Source: Coniferiporia sulphurascens
Lineage: Eukaryota > Basidiomycota > Agaricomycetes > Hymenochaetales > Hymenochaetaceae
Direction of reading: 5' to 3'
Assembly: GCA_002794785.1 (NCBI GenBank)
Contig: NBBA01000010.1
Location: 1,426,001-1,490,000, forward strand
DNA: 64,000 nt
In this document: positions 33,584 through 46,651 of the stretch, piece after piece
How the letters are laid out: each line of letters begins with the position of its first letter
How positions within the stretch are numbered: the stretch's first letter is position 1
The notes under the pieces: generated by a model
Seen by the model: the letters and a program-made list of their open reading frames with translations, nothing else
What the model was told of the DNA's origin: nothing
Databases searched by the model: none
Program-made: the position numbers and the translations under genes

Positions 33584-35434
33584 TTACCGTAACCATTTAT
33601 ACTTCCTGGGAAACGGAAATGTGTGGTGCCGGACGTTCGGATGTGTTATTTCTATCTTATTCGATTCTCGTTTGAAACTACAGAGCATAAAGGCTCCGCT
33701 GCAAGGCTCCATCCCAATCTTGTAGTCAGGGTTATCGAGATTCGTGGATTTCGGTGCCGGTGTGAAGTAGATTTCTCCGTGTTCATCAAGTCCCATGTAA
33801 GACAACATGATGATAGTCTCGCGAGGTCTTGACGCTGCAGCCTCCCCGCCTGCATCAGAATTGGATGTGCACGGTTGTGGCTGCTCTGGTATATCCCGGG
33901 GACCTTCCGTGTCTGCCGCATCCTCAGTAATCGGGCGGCTGAACGTCAGACGAAGGAGACTGCGTGTGGATTGTGATGTACAGATGATTCGGGCTGTGTC
34001 ACCCTCTTCAACGCGGCCCGACGGGAAGGGATATTTCGCCACTTGAGTACGCCTAATAAACTCCTGTCTTTCATGAGTTTCAGGATCGAAGACAGCTTGA
34101 ACCCCGATGCAAGACTCCTCCGGACTGTCTGAATCAGCCTTCCGCAGGGAGAGGAAGACTGTCAGTAAGCTCTTCGATGGATTGGCCTCCCAAGGAAAAT
34201 CACATATGCTTATACACTCTGGAATACGAGCCAGTTCAAACCCGGCTGGGACTAGTTGTTCCAGGTCCCACGAGCTCGTTATTACATCGTCGGAGTTCGT
34301 TAGTGTGGTTATAGTTAGTGCGGCCCATACATCGCCGTCAAGCTCATCAATGTAAATCAGATGGTCTGATTTGATCTGCATTTTGCTAATAAATGAGTCG
34401 GGCTGGGGCTGTATATTCTTGAGCGTCAGTCCCGAAATTTCGCCACGGTAAAAACCGTACTAAGCCTTACCCTATTGAGCACGAAAGCCCAGTTCTCCAC
34501 CCAGTTCATAACTATAACGTTCTCATTGATTCTAACGACGCCATGGTTACCTGAGATGCATGGAGACCATGCGCCATCTTCACCCAACTGGAACTAGTCA
34601 ATTTCGAAATCGCCTTCCCACTCGGTCTTGCTCTCAAAACCTCTGATTTTGGAAAGATAAGGCGTCAAAGAAATAACATGCAGAAAGAGCCTTCAGAAGA
34701 ATTAGCCTTTTTTCGGTTCAAGAACAAATATAGATTTTATCTGAGCACGTACCCCCAGTCCATTAGAGAAACTGCAAGAACCATCGTGCGGTCATCCTTG
34801 CACATTTCAACAGCGCAACAATCGACAGCCCTTTCTGGGCCGTAGTATTCCCACACTTCAGACAAGCAGCGCTCTTCCGTGTTAAATAACTTTATCAGCC
34901 CTGTTTGTCCATCCTGAGAGGGGGTAGAGTAAGGCCAGATAAGAAAGACGTAACACCCTCCTGGCGCCAGAATTACGTCAGGACAAATGTCGGGCATGGT
35001 ATATCCATTAAAGATCGTCAACGATTTCAGGTGTGTATCTCCTGTGACGGCCTTTCCCTCCTTCCAATTTCTGTGCGTAAGCGCAGCCTTCAAGACAATT
35101 TCGCGGAGCTCCAAAAGGTTGAGTTTCTTTATATCAAGATCTGGGGTCAGGCTTGGAGCGTGCACCTGGCTGAGGTTCCGAAGTTGGATCAGCCAGTGGT
35201 ACTTCTCTATAACGATTCTCCTTATCGATTTGGACGTCTGCAAATAAGATTCATTTCATCAGCCAGTTCGGTTCGTAAACGAGGTCGCGTTTGAATGGAT
35301 GGATTATGGGGAGAGGGGAGCCTGAGGTGATGTGTTCCGGTTCCCAAACTCACTCGTTCCAAAGTCGAGATACCTTATATGCGACACATGAAAAGTATCT
35401 GGAGAATAACTTCCGTTGGCGTCCGTAGAAGCAT
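33584..35434 (-). pseudogene. F-box family member D (two nonsense mutations)
   Basis: Exons 35434-35354, 35237-34753, 34690-34471 and 34408-33584, with the same phases and nearly the same lengths as the other members. A TAA stop (35375-35377) replaces the Glu codon of the F-box itself (CRI-stop-GISTLER; member F has CRIEDISTLER). A second stop, TAG at 34594-34596, replaces the Gln codon seen in F within exon 3. Exon 2 (EKYHWLIQLRNLSQVHAP, LAPGGCYVFLIWPY) and exon 4 (QIKSDHLIYIDELDG, SICDFPWEANPSKSLLTVF, TSQSTRSLLRLTF, GLDEHGEIYFTPAPK) are otherwise open. No full-length F-box protein could be made from it. It is the inverted duplicate of member F. Confidence 0.85.
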
Positions 35435-36490
35435 TTTGTCTGAGCTTGACTCGTCGGAGAGGTTCACAAAAAGAAGGAGTTAACGGTTCACTGCAAGGTT
35501 GAAGAATTCAAGCCACGGGCCGGGGGTTTTTCGTTTTGAGCCAACGAACCATAAATAAAATTCACGTGCATTTAGCCCCTTTCTCCGATATTATTGCGAT
35601 TTTGTACGAAGCCACTGCGCCTTTGTCCCCCGGAAGTTGTCGCTGATTAGGGTTCAATACACTTACAACACTTTTGGCACCTTACAGGCGCTAAAAGCTC
35701 TAAGGGGGTGTCAAGAAGCATGCCCAATTTCAATTCCAATTATACGGCATGTATTACATAATCCATATGACGAGGTCTACGCCCCAAATGGCACGCACTC
35801 ATACCAATAATACCTCTCTTACAAAATCACATACAAAACCAGAAGCTGCTCTCAATTTTTTTGGAAATCGGAGATATCCCAAGATTTAAATCTCACCAAC
35901 ACAAAAAAGGGGGGGAAAAAGGAAAATCATACTGTACAAATGTGTATGCAGCAACTTGAACTCCGAGTCGTTCCGGAGTATGAACTACATGCTTGTTTGT
36001 ATCATGATACACTGGCATGATCCATGATTCATAATGTGCTTACTGTACTTTTCAACCTCCATTGCAATCATCATGCCATCTCACAAGTGGAAGCCAAAAA
36101 AAACACAGAAATCTGTCTGTCGTGAGTTTTCGCCTGTTGGAAACGTCCCAAAATTCGCAAAAAACAACAACAACAATCGGCCAACCGGAGAGAGGCTCAT
36201 AAACCCTTCAAGTCTGTACCCCGTACTAGCCCATAGCAACTCGCTCGCTTGCTCCAAGTCACATGATAATATATCTTTTTCTTCAATCCAATCCAATTTA
36301 ATTTAATTTCATTACATCACAATGTGATATAATATCGCAGTCACAGACCACGGTGCATTGCAGTAACTCAAATGTACAAGCCAAAAAGGCCCCTCCTTCC
36401 CCTGGAAATCCGTCTGAAAAACTCAGATGTGACTTTATAAATAATCACATTTATAATCAAAAGAACTGTGACAGGGCAATACGATTATAC

Positions 36491-36981
36491 GACTCGTGAA
36501 CCATAGTATGCCACATGCATGACGTCAAGTTCCAAATTTATACTGTAATAGAATGACTCGGAGGACCACTGACCGAAACGGTAGTAGGTTTATTTTTATT
36601 GTCCATGGACTACGGTCACAGTCAACACTCACATACATGTATTTACCATGATTCCAGGAGTCTCGTACTAGTACATGCTTTAACGAACTCGTAAATAACA
36701 CGTGTTTTTCAATTCCACAAATCCAAGTCCAAGTCCAGGTCCAAGTCCAGGTCCAAGTCCGGGTCCAGGTCCAAGTTCAAGCCAAGTTACCGTAACGTGA
36801 ATAATCAATAAACGGTGTAAAAGAACCAAAAAAAAGAACCACCCCAAAAAACAAACCCGCCCGAAAAACCTCGAACGCAACTATACCATACAATCAATCA
36901 ATGACTCGGACTCGGACTCGTGAACCATACCATATGCATGACGTCAAGTTCCAGAATTAATACAATGAGGGACCGCTGACC
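36491..36981. repeat. pair of imperfect direct repeats
   Basis: 36491-36571 and 36914-36981 share GACTCGTGAACCATA, CATGCATGACGTCAAGTTCC and a GACC-ending 3' part, in the same orientation, with the hexamer array between them. Confidence 0.7.
36725..36778. repeat. hexanucleotide array (AAGTCC/AGGTCC)n
   Basis: Nine consecutive 6-bp units, mostly AAGTCC alternating with AGGTCC, with one GGGTCC and one AAGTTC. Confidence 0.85.
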
Positions 36982-39574
36982 AGCCTGAACGACCAGTGAC
37001 TAGCCCGAATGACCAGTGCCAGCACTAGTACTCACACTCACACTCGCACTTGCACTCTTACGAGTGACGAAGTAGTAGTAAGTAACAGAAGCACACAAAC
37101 ACAAAGTGAATGACGACAACCGCACCAAGGAAACCCAAACCTTCACAAAAATTAAATTAATCAATCAGTCTTCTCCCCGAAAAACACCAAACACACAACT
37201 TCGAGTCTTTAGCTTCCTTCCATCCCCACAGCACAAGGATCTTTTCATCTCACCCACAACAAACAAGCACGCAATACCAATCTGACCTCAAAAACGACCT
37301 TCGTGTTACCAAAATAACATGCTAACAATACACAGCGACTTTATTGAGAAAACAAGGATATTTTTTTAACCTCCTTCACCCCCCTCACAGAAGGACGGGG
37401 CACATCCCCCTCTTCCCGTCTCTTCTTTCCTCCCTTCTTTTTCTTCTTCGACGCTTCCCTTGTAATACTCCGCACAACACCGGTTTTTTTCTTCACGGCT
37501 GGAACAAGACGGACGGGAAAAAACTTGAAAAGGCGAACGAGAGAACCTGAGACCCAGAACGAACTCTAGAAAGCACCGCCTCCCCCAATATAATGTGGCC
37601 GAATGAGGGCAAGGCTCCGCCACGAGACGGAGGTCTCGGCGCGGGTACACGAACGAAGCGCAGAGTCCAACACCGAGGTGATAGGAGAATTGGAAATTGA
37701 GAGAAGATTGACGCAACAGGGTAAAGGGGTGAGACAAAATTGGAGGATGTCGGGCGAGAATGGACCGCGCGCCGATGAGATGCTTGACAAATCGGCGTTT
37801 TGCGATAGCCGGACCGTATGAACCACGATCGAGGCGACGCGAGGCGGATGATGGAGGGGGAAATGATGATGGGGAACGGGGACAGGACGACAATAGCGGG
37901 AGTTGTTATAGTGATGGACGAATCACCAATATGCACTGCTCGGAAACAGATTATACCGGATATTCGAATATATAGAATGGGGGAGGAATAAGACCAGGGA
38001 AAAAATATAAATGAATGTCTTGAATAAAGTGAGTGTATATAATTCGGAATGTGCGATATGGAGGTTGACGACGATGAGACCGAAGACATCGCAGCACAGT
38101 GGACTAGTGCGAGTACGTTAATGACCGTAGCGGAGGCTGACCTCGGCTTCGTCATCGCCGAAATAAAATTCTGAGAAGACGTAAACATTAGAATATAAGC
38201 CCATAGAGAAATGGAAGCTACGCACATTAACACCTCTCCTCCACCTTGAAAAGAGAGTTACGATGCAAAGAAGGTTGTACCATACAAGGAAGCAAAGAAC
38301 TAAACGTAAAAAGGGGAGAAGGTGGAGCAAACTCCACTAATGCACAATGTGTCTAGGTATATGGAAACAGAAGACGGGGAGTAAAAAGAACGAGCCGAAG
38401 ACTCGAGTCCGTCAGCTCCAGGAAAGAGATGCAGGCGCGTGCCTACTCGCATGGATAAATGTCACGAGTAGGCATCTAGCACTGCGTAAAATACACTGCA
38501 GCAGTAACAAAGACGTGTAAGAAAGACACTTTAAACCGTTGAAATCGGAAAATAGTTTGCTCAGAAGCGTCAAAAGGATGGAGGGGATGAATTGGGGTTT
38601 AGGGGGAAGAAACTAAAGGGAAAGTAAGCGACAGCAAACCAGAGAGTCACAATGATATACAACGCGCATTGCGCAGAAGATACAGCAAACCGCGCGATAC
38701 CACCAATAGAATAAGATAATAGGATAAGGGGGGGAAGGGGGGAGGGTAAGAAGTCTAGAGCAGCCACGCCATGATCTAGAACGCGAGCCAAACCACAGGC
38801 TGGAAAAGAAAGAGCGGGGCGTATATCCAGAAGCCGCACGATTTGGCAACCGAAGGAATGCTGGTGGATTAAGTTCCCTGACCTGAGGAAAGGAGACGAG
38901 CTAAAGTCGAGCGGGAAGTTGATAAATACCGAGTCCGGCAAGTCATACAACTGCACCTCGGCCCGACACGACCGATAGCAAGACAAAGCGACTTATAAGA
39001 GTAGAGTCTTTAGGAGAGTAGCGTGTTATGCTTGTTGCGGACCGAGGGAGACGAGGGGGAATGACAGCGATGCAAAAATCTGCGAGGTATTGGCACATTG
39101 ATAAGAGAAGAGAGACCTGAGACTGAAAGGGAAGAAATGCTTGGCACTTGAATCTGAAAATGGGGAACAATGGGCTGTGGACGTAAACTTAAGAGAAGAC
39201 TTGCTTGAAGACGTGACGTCGTAAGTGCTGAGGATGCCGCAAAGGCCAAGAAGAATTCAAGTGCGAGCACGCGCGCGCGTACGGCCATCCGAAACGGCGA
39301 ACGAACCAGTAGTGAGCGTGAAAAAAGGGAAAATCCGCGCGGGTGTCCTAAACGAAGTTGCCAGATATGCCGATAGTGAATAGAAACCGAGAAGTTGGTT
39401 CAGACAAGAGCAAGATTAAGCGCCGAAAGAGATAAGTTAGTCTTCAAAGAAGATAATAATGTATCGCGGTCGACGCGGAATGAAGCAAAGAACCCTATCA
39501 AGCCGACCGTAAAATAAATAAACATAAAAAAAGAAGAGCACACAACCAATTACTAACCCAGTGGACGAGCACAA

Positions 39575-40882
39575 TTAATGCTGCATAACCAGTCCTTTCT
39601 TCATGGACGCCAGAGAAAACCTTGGCGGAGGAAGATGTTCCGGACTCGGGCTGTTCTGGAACATAGAACTGGCGTACTTGTTGAACGTGACACCCGGGTT
39701 TCTGTTTGGCGTACTCATCGAACGGACAGAACCGTCCAGACGCGGGCGCTGCGAACCGCGTCCAGGAAGAGCGCTTGCATCGGACAAGCACAGCTCATTG
39801 TCTGACTCAAACGACAAGCCAAAGATGGTGTCAACAGGAACACTGGGTGCACGTTTGTGCTCGCCATGAGGCGAAGGAGACGGTGAAGGGAAGAAATGCT
39901 TCGCCGCAGTGCTGATCGGAGCCGTACGAAGACCACGTCCACGTTCACCCGCATCAGAATCGAACAGAGTCGCTTCCTGCCACAACCCAGGGCCACGGCC
40001 AGTTGGTGAAGGCGTCGAAGGACGCTCCAAGCCATCATCATTATCATCACAGACTGGGAAGACACCCGCGACTCCTCGACGTGCAGACGTGCGTGAAAAC
40101 GGAGTAAAAATCGGAACCGAGCGAGAAATAGGCATGGTGTATGGCTCGGCCTTGGCGTGAACCACAACTGGCTTTACCTTAGCCGGAGGAGTTTGACTGC
40201 GCTTCGTTGGCTTCGAAGCCTTCGGTGTCAAGGTGGGGGCCGACGTAGAAAATGGGATCGGTCCACGGTTGCGACGCTTGGCAAGACGACCTGATGGTGC
40301 GCTCAATAGCGGGGAAGATTCATTAATCGAACTGGGGGGAGTGGAAGATGTAACATCGGCTGGATGCTTAGGGGAAATGGGCACAGGAACGGCCTCAACT
40401 GGCGCCTGTCCTGGCAACGAAAGAGGTGGAGGGGACGGCTGACGTGCACGCCCCCCATGTCCAGCACGGGGTTTTGACTGGTTTCTGAGGGACAGGGAAA
40501 AGAAAACGAAAAGGAAGACTCAGTCGCTACGCTACATCAGACAGATAGTAGAGAAGAAAACTGACCTCGTTTGTTTATCTTTCGCAGGAGTGCCTCTGCC
40601 GCGCAATCTCTCTTTCTCCCTCTCTGCCTGCAGATCCTGCGATGCCTGCACGGGCTTGGCCTTTGGCTGCCGGGGTGTAGGGTGGCGGACGTTCGCAGGG
40701 TTGGCATGGGGGCGCACAGCCGGGGGTTTGGAGAGCGAAAGCAGGCCAGGTACCTTTGTTGGTTGGACCTGGACGACTGCGGCTGGCGCAGAGGGATTGC
40801 GCCTGTGGGCGGCGAAATGTCTTGGGAACGGGGACATGAGCGAGATGGGCGATGGATGTTGAGCTTGCTGGACGAGCAGCAT
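39575..40882 (-). CDS. Edc1/PNRC-like decapping-activator candidate
   Basis: Two minus-strand exons, 40882-40566 and 40484-39575, joined in frame by a GTCAG...CTCAG intron; 408 aa. The protein is disordered, rich in Pro, Ser and basic residues, with short conserved-looking pieces (RGRGTPAKDKQTRNQSKPR near 100, DTIFGLSFESDNELCLSD, RRPRLD-type basic run). The key observation is near the C-terminus: KYASSMFQNSPSPEHLPPPRF-like sequence (40-bp span ending about 39615), matching the bipartite motif of Edc1 and PNRC proteins, where Y-A-x-x-x-F activates Dcp2 and L-P-x-P-x-F binds the Dcp1 EVH1 domain. This suggests a role in mRNA decapping in P-bodies. The start at 40882 is the first ATG of the frame; another at residue 16 is possible. 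Confidence 0.65.
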
Positions 40883-43800
40883 GTCGCGGACGACGGGGAG
40901 GAGGATGTTGCGAGGGGGGGAGCGGGTGTGTTGGAGAGAGACAGAATGATGGGAAAGAGAGAACTAAAACGGCCGGCACTTGCTGAGTTTGCTCCCCTCC
41001 TTTTATTGAAACTCCGCATGTGAGTCTGTCCAAGTGTGTCCAGGCTCCAGATTCGGCCGCGAAGTGCGCCACCGCCCCCTGCCTCTTCGGCCCGCAGTAT
41101 CTTCTTTTAGAAGGTTTCACCGGGTCCCGCCGGGACATCCGATTGGCCCCGCCCTCGACCGGTCACCACGTCCATGGACCTCGTCGTCCTCATCAACGCC
41201 GCCTTCAACTGCCGCGATCTGCTCGGGCCCGGGCACTTTGCACGGTGTCTGACAATAATGCTCGCTGTCTTTGCTCGACGGGCTCCCTACTATGCGGCAT
41301 CAAGGGGCGAGGCGAGGCGACCCTCCGTGGGCACGAGCCCCCCCGTTGCTGGCGGCGACCGAACGAACCGCATACACAATTCAGAACCTAGTCCGAAGTC
41401 GAAGGCTCCAGGGGCAGCCTGAGACATCCCTCGCTAAATCCGGATTCAGACTCAGACAGAATTGCAGTGTGCCACCCCCTCCCGCTCTGTTTGCGATCTC
41501 GCTCGAAGAGGGGGCGCAGGCCCGTCTCGTTCCTTCCCTCTCCCGGCCAACTCCCAGGCTCTCCTTCCATGTCTGCATCTCCCCTTCGGCTCGCTCTTTC
41601 TAGCGCGGCACGAGTTCCGCCCCAGATGCATACCAATCTCCTTTGCTTCCGAGAATCCGAATCTCTCTGAGACCTAGCGTTTATTGCATCTGGCAACAGA
41701 TCTCAAGCGGGGGCTGCACGAGTCTCTTCGAGCCCCACATCCGGCAGCCAGGCAGGGAGGTGCTGCCGAGACTAGCGCTTACCGCCGCCGCTGCGCGCGA
41801 GATCACGCAGCGCAGATTCCTCATTTCCCCGTCGAGAACCCTTCTGCGAACGTCACCACAGACTCCTATACATAGTATGTATATACTCTTATCTTCCTCA
41901 GACTAAACTCAGTCCCCAGAAGCCGAACCCACGTCCGCATGGCGTCCCATTACGTCCGATAGACTCTTCGGGGCTCTGTCACGCGTCTGGCGTGAGGCCG
42001 AAAGGGGCGGGGCGCGTGGACGCTGTGGGTAGAACGGTGTTGATTGAGGGTAATCGTGGCTGTCCGCTCTTCAAGTTCGGCGAGCTCGTGCTTGTTGGCA
42101 TCTTGTGCGCTGATACTCGCGATCAGAGAACGCCTGTGCGAGTTCACCGCCTTCTTTCGTAAGCTCCGCGTCCCCTTTCTGTCGAGGAAGGAAGAATCCG
42201 CGGAGACAATAGGGCTGGACGCTCATGCACCGCTGCATATTAGCAAGTGCGGTCCTATTCCTTAGCTGGACAACGTCCCATAAATGGCCTCATCCTGTGA
42301 CTTCAGGTACTATGTATGCGGACGTAGTTACGGGCGAACGACGCATTGTATTCTCGTGATATCGCGCGTAATGAATAGTAGTTGGCCGCGTTGTAGATTA
42401 CTGGGAAACCATCAGGTAGCCTTGAGTCCGTTTAGGGCAGATGGCCGTTGCATGGGCAGAAGCGGCGATGAACAACAAGAACGCAGAGCAGGACGTCTTC
42501 GGTGGAGGATAATTGTGAAGAGCAAAAAAAGCTTGACGTGTGCATTGTTGTGCAACGCCAACAATACAGTACAACAGATGCGTGCGTGCGTAATCTGCCT
42601 CCCGTCTTCCTCTTCCCCTTCCCCGTTCTCGCTCTCAGGCTCGCCTACAATCTGGCGACAACAGCTGTTGATGTGAATCGTCAAAAAAAAAGCCTGCATG
42701 TCGCACTTGTCTTGTCTTGTTTCGCTCGCTTGGTCTGCTTGTTAGTCGTGTATCCTGCACCCAACCTGTCTACAGGCCCACTGTGCGTGTATGTCTGCAT
42801 CAGAAGCTGCGATAATTACGTTCACTTCTTTGCCCTTCCCTCCTCTAGGCTCTATCGCGGCTAATGTCAGGGACGCAGTGATTAGGCGACCGAATGCTGT
42901 ATATCCCTATAGCCTGTCGACCCAATCCAGAGTTCCAGGTCTAGGGCTATTCCGCATATTTGCCTATTTGTCTAATGTCTCCATCCGAAACATGCTGCAT
43001 GTATGCGCGTACGCGTACGCGTATGTACAACCATATCGTGCAGTCCCGCAACCCTGCAGCCCGAGGACCCGCGCAGATGGCAGACGCTATCTCAGTCTCA
43101 GGCCTCAGTACCCCACCAGGGGCATAATACACTAGCAGTACTAGCGCAAATCGCGAAAGGCAAACACAACATTAAGCTTCTCCCTCAGGGTTGTCAGATG
43201 CGAATGTGAAAGGTAACCAAGAACAGCGACAGACAGGCGTCACCATACTGTAACGCTGCGACGGTGATCCAGAAAGTCACGACGAGGCCTAGGCGCGAGG
43301 AAGTTGAAGATCCGATTTGCGTGTTCCTTTCGACTTTCGAGGAAGAGCCCGTGCGGATATGGCCCATTCACTCTGCTCTGTCTATCTTTACTCGTTTTGT
43401 CGTCTCCCCTGACGGCTCGGATAATTGACACGTGTGCGTGTGCGTGTGTGTGCGTCTGGGCCTAGATGGATTACAGCCTGGAGGGGAAAAGGGTGATAAA
43501 GAGACGACACGCGCCGTAGGACAACTCCACTCAACTCCGCAGTGCGTTGTCATCTTATGATTCTTATTTGTCGCTCGCTCGCGCAAGCAGGCGACGTGCG
43601 AAGTACGAAGATAGGGGAAAGGAGAATGCGGCGAACAGAGCGGCGACAGCGCAAATCACGCAGGTGTGCGGTTTTGTGAAATGGGGTCGATGCGTTTATC
43701 TTTTTTTGCTGGCGGCTCAGGTGCTCAGGTGTTCAGTCCAGCGAGGGATGAAAGAAAACGACTGTAGTGGCCACTTTGGGAAGGTTGAGGTGGTTGGTGG

Positions 43801-44937
43801 CTGGCGGCTTCTGGTTCTTGCGATCGCGAAGCAAGGTCGTGCGTGCCAGTGTGTGCGAAGCCTGAATGAGTTCATCTAGGACATAAGGTCAGGCCGACCC
43901 CGATGGAGACTCTGTTATGAATCGGGGGGTCGCATGTGTAATTAGAACCCTGTGTAACAAAATTCTGAGCGATAGCACCCAGCCGCGAGGGTTTCAAGCA
44001 GAGCCCTGGAGAGCGCCTCTGGTACCTGCCAGCAATGGATGACTCAACCCCCGCGCGATAGAAGTGAACGCTGCGTCTTCGAACGAGTAGCTTCGCGGAC
44101 AGGAGACGGAAGGGGTGGTATCGATATGAAGTCGTATTGCATATCTCAGGCGAATGAATTTGACTGCGCGTGCGCACTGTAGTCCGAACAAGCGTTCACT
44201 GGCACTTCTGCTTTAGAGATCGATCCTGACAGAGCCGGACGGCCTTGAGATGAATTACCTCCAGCCTCAGCGGAAGTGAGGGAAGGAGGAGGAAGAGGAA
44301 GAGGATGTGTCGCATGAGCGCACGCGTGGGTTCCAAACCCGCCTAGCGACAAGGCGGGGCGTCGAAGGACAGGAACAGTACTGTACTTGAAGTTGCACAT
44401 GTTTGTACGCATTGGAAATTCAAGTGTGCCGCGTGTTCGCGGGGTACCCACGTACGATACAGACAGGAGACATCGCGATATGGGTCCGCCCTCTTGATCT
44501 GTTCCTTATCTGTTCAGAGTAAGTATTATCGGCAAGGTTGTTCATAAGAGGGCAAGCCGTACTTCATTTTGCTACCGCTGCGGTCTGATCCCCCTACCAC
44601 AGCTTCAGCTGGCCGACCTTTCTCGTTTGACAAGAAATGCAATCAACGATGTGACCAAGACGGATCTTTCGCACTTTTAGCGTCTCACGGAGCATCTTCA
44701 TATCTTAAGGTCCGGAAGGCACAAGACACGAATTTTAACAGGTAAAATGGACCCGCAGCCAATAGGCAGAGCCACAAACCCAGGGGTGGCTTTGATAACG
44801 TCTGCTTGAATAAGCGACGCTTATCTGGTCGGGTACACGTGATATATAGCAGCAACGGAGACAGCGCGCTCTTTAGCAGCAAAACCCGCCACCGCTCCAC
44901 CGTGACGATTCAACCTCCTCTCCCTCTGTTCACCAAG
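40883..44937. other. long intergenic region, no gene seen
   Basis: About 4 kb between the divergently transcribed Edc1-like gene and F-box member E. GC-rich at first (41-42 kb), with several overlapping short open frames but no recognisable motif. Small simple repeats: (GTACGC)n-like CGCGTACGCGTACGCG near 43006-43021 and a TG/CG tract near 43430-43456. Probably long regulatory or untranslated leader DNA. Confidence 0.5.
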
Positions 44938-46651
44938 ATGCTTGTGCGTATGCCGACCGATGTTGTCCTTCAGATATTGTGCATGTCTCGCATCCAAGAT
45001 GTCTTATCTCTCGAAAGGGTGAGTCCTCCTTTCAACGTTCCAACGGGCAGCGTGCGCGCCACACGGGTCTCTGTCTATTCGTTATCTGACTTGGTGTTTG
45101 CGACCCAGACATGCTCAGTTTTGCGCGATACTACCGCGACGCGCCACCACTGGTTAACCCAGCTGCGCAACCTCGACCAAGCCCATGCCCCGGATCTTGC
45201 CCCGAATGTCAACGTTGACGATCTCTCAAGCGCACAGCTCCGCAACCTGGTAACGAAGGCCCTATCTTCGTACAGGAACTGGAAGAGCGGAAGCGTCGGT
45301 GGCGCATCTACTCGCGTGATGTCGATAAAGCCTGAGAACCCGGATGGCAGACTAGGACATCTCCGACCATCCTTCAAGTGGGACACCGCGAAGCTGATGC
45401 CTGGAGGACGCTTCTTGTTTCTTGCTTGGACCACTGGCTACTTATGCGTAGTCGACCTCACGCAGATTAATCGTGTTGTTTGGTCGTATTGCAATTCCCT
45501 TGATGGCAGCTACCGGATCGAGAACTACGCTGTCCAGGTGCGCAGTAACGGCTCGATGAACGTCCTTATAGTGACGGTGGCGGGAAGGCTGTGCGTGATT
45601 CGCTGACGATCTATCTAACCGAACTTGTTCTAACCGACCTGCAGGCGCTATTTCGATGTTATTCAATTGACACCTCCGCTGGATGCCGAGGGTGACCTCA
45701 AGGCGGTCAAGAAGCACTGCTGTTCCGCGGTTAATTTCCTGGATGGCCACTCCAGTGATTCATGCATCGAGGGTGACTATGCCGTTATTGCACTGGATTC
45801 TTCTGAGTTTATGATCATCAACTGGGTGGAGCACTGGAACCTTCTCATTTCACACGTAAGTGCTATAGGCATTTCTTCTAAAGTAAGGATACTGAACCCT
45901 TAATGTGCAGGATTCCTACAAATCAGTCTCTGATGTCCACATACGAAGTGATCATTTGGTCTACCTCATGAGCGACAACACACTTTATGCCATTCCCCTT
46001 CGCCAATTGGCGAGCTCCAGGCGTGGAAGCCGCCATGACCTTTCTGTCACAAACGTTGATCACTGTGCCCTGCTACTGAGTAAATTTGTTCCATGTGGGT
46101 TTAAGCCGCACTGCACGGGTGCGATAAGTCTGTGTGACTTCTCTTGGACGACGCAAGGGTCTACGGATTTATTCACCGGATTCCTCCGCGTGCACAACGA
46201 ACAGGACCCCACCGACGGAATACACTTCATGGCTGTTCAAATTATATTTGATCCGCGCGAATCAGCCTTTGCGAAGCTGAAGCATTGCAAGAGCACGAAG
46301 CCAGTCATGTATCCCTTCCCTCTCTCATCCCCGGGCGAAAGGACTGCTTCCGTCATTGGTAGATCTCGGTCCGGACGCGGACTCCTCCGTCTGGCATTCG
46401 AACCTCGTCGGGGTAGAGGCGCCGGAACAGGTATAGGAAGGAGCCGCGAGATTCAAGCCGATCCGCAGGTTGTCCTATCCTATATTGGTCTCGATAAGCA
46501 GGGAGATCTGTATTATGCCCCGGCCCCTGAGCTGTCTTCCTTGCTGTATGAAGACGACAGACCGGCTATGGAGACATACAGCGGCGCCTTGGTCTGTGTC
46601 TCGAAGGATTCAAGTACCATTAATATTCTCTATCCGCAATCCACCCTCTGA
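44938..46651 (+). CDS. F-box family member E
   Basis: Four exons, 44938-45018, 45109-45590, 45645-45855 and 45911-46651, giving 504 aa, all junctions in frame. Exon 1 is 27 codons (MLVRMPTDVVLQIL...VLSLER), the F-box core. Exon 2 begins TCSVLRDTTATRHHWLTQL and includes RNWKSG and LMPGGRFLFLAW; exon 3 has CIEGDYAVIALDSSEF and INWVEHW; exon 4 has IRSDHLVYLM, SRSGRGLLRLAFE and IGLDKQGDLYYAPAPE. The C-terminal half is shorter than in B and G. A TATA-like ATATATAG lies about 95 bp upstream of the ATG. It stands alone between the two inverted arms, on the strand opposite to A-D. Expected to be an SCF substrate receptor; substrate unknown. Confidence 0.82.

Larger units (their letters stand above)
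30582..35530 (-). repeat. inverted segmental duplication, arm 1 (members C and D)
   Basis: About 4.9 kb whose reverse complement matches 52340-62846 once the 5.4-kb copia insertion is removed. The match covers both F-box genes, the spacer between them, and short flanks on both sides. Genes D and F have identical exon 2 and exon 4 lengths (485 and 825 nt) and roughly 85-90% protein identity in exon 4. Boundaries are approximate (within a few tens of bases). Confidence 0.85.
35531..39574. other. long non-coding region with simple repeats
   Basis: About 4 kb downstream of the Edc1-like gene. Low-complexity AT-rich DNA, a hexamer array (36725-36778), a direct repeat pair (36491-36571 and 36914-36981) and CA/CT-rich tracts (near 37020-37060). 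Long open frames at 37493-38233 (minus) and 37603-37821 (plus) lack recognisable motifs and overlap each other; I see no convincing gene. Confidence 0.55.

Noticed and set aside
37493..38233. 246-codon minus-strand open frame in the 35.5-39.6 kb region
   Set aside because: Serine- and isoleucine-rich translation without domain features, overlapped by comparable frames on both strands, and no splice-linked neighbours. Length alone is not enough in this composition.
40883..42300. Several 60-190 codon frames on both strands upstream of the Edc1-like gene
   Set aside because: GC-rich DNA gives open frames in many phases; none shows a motif, and they overlap each other heavily.
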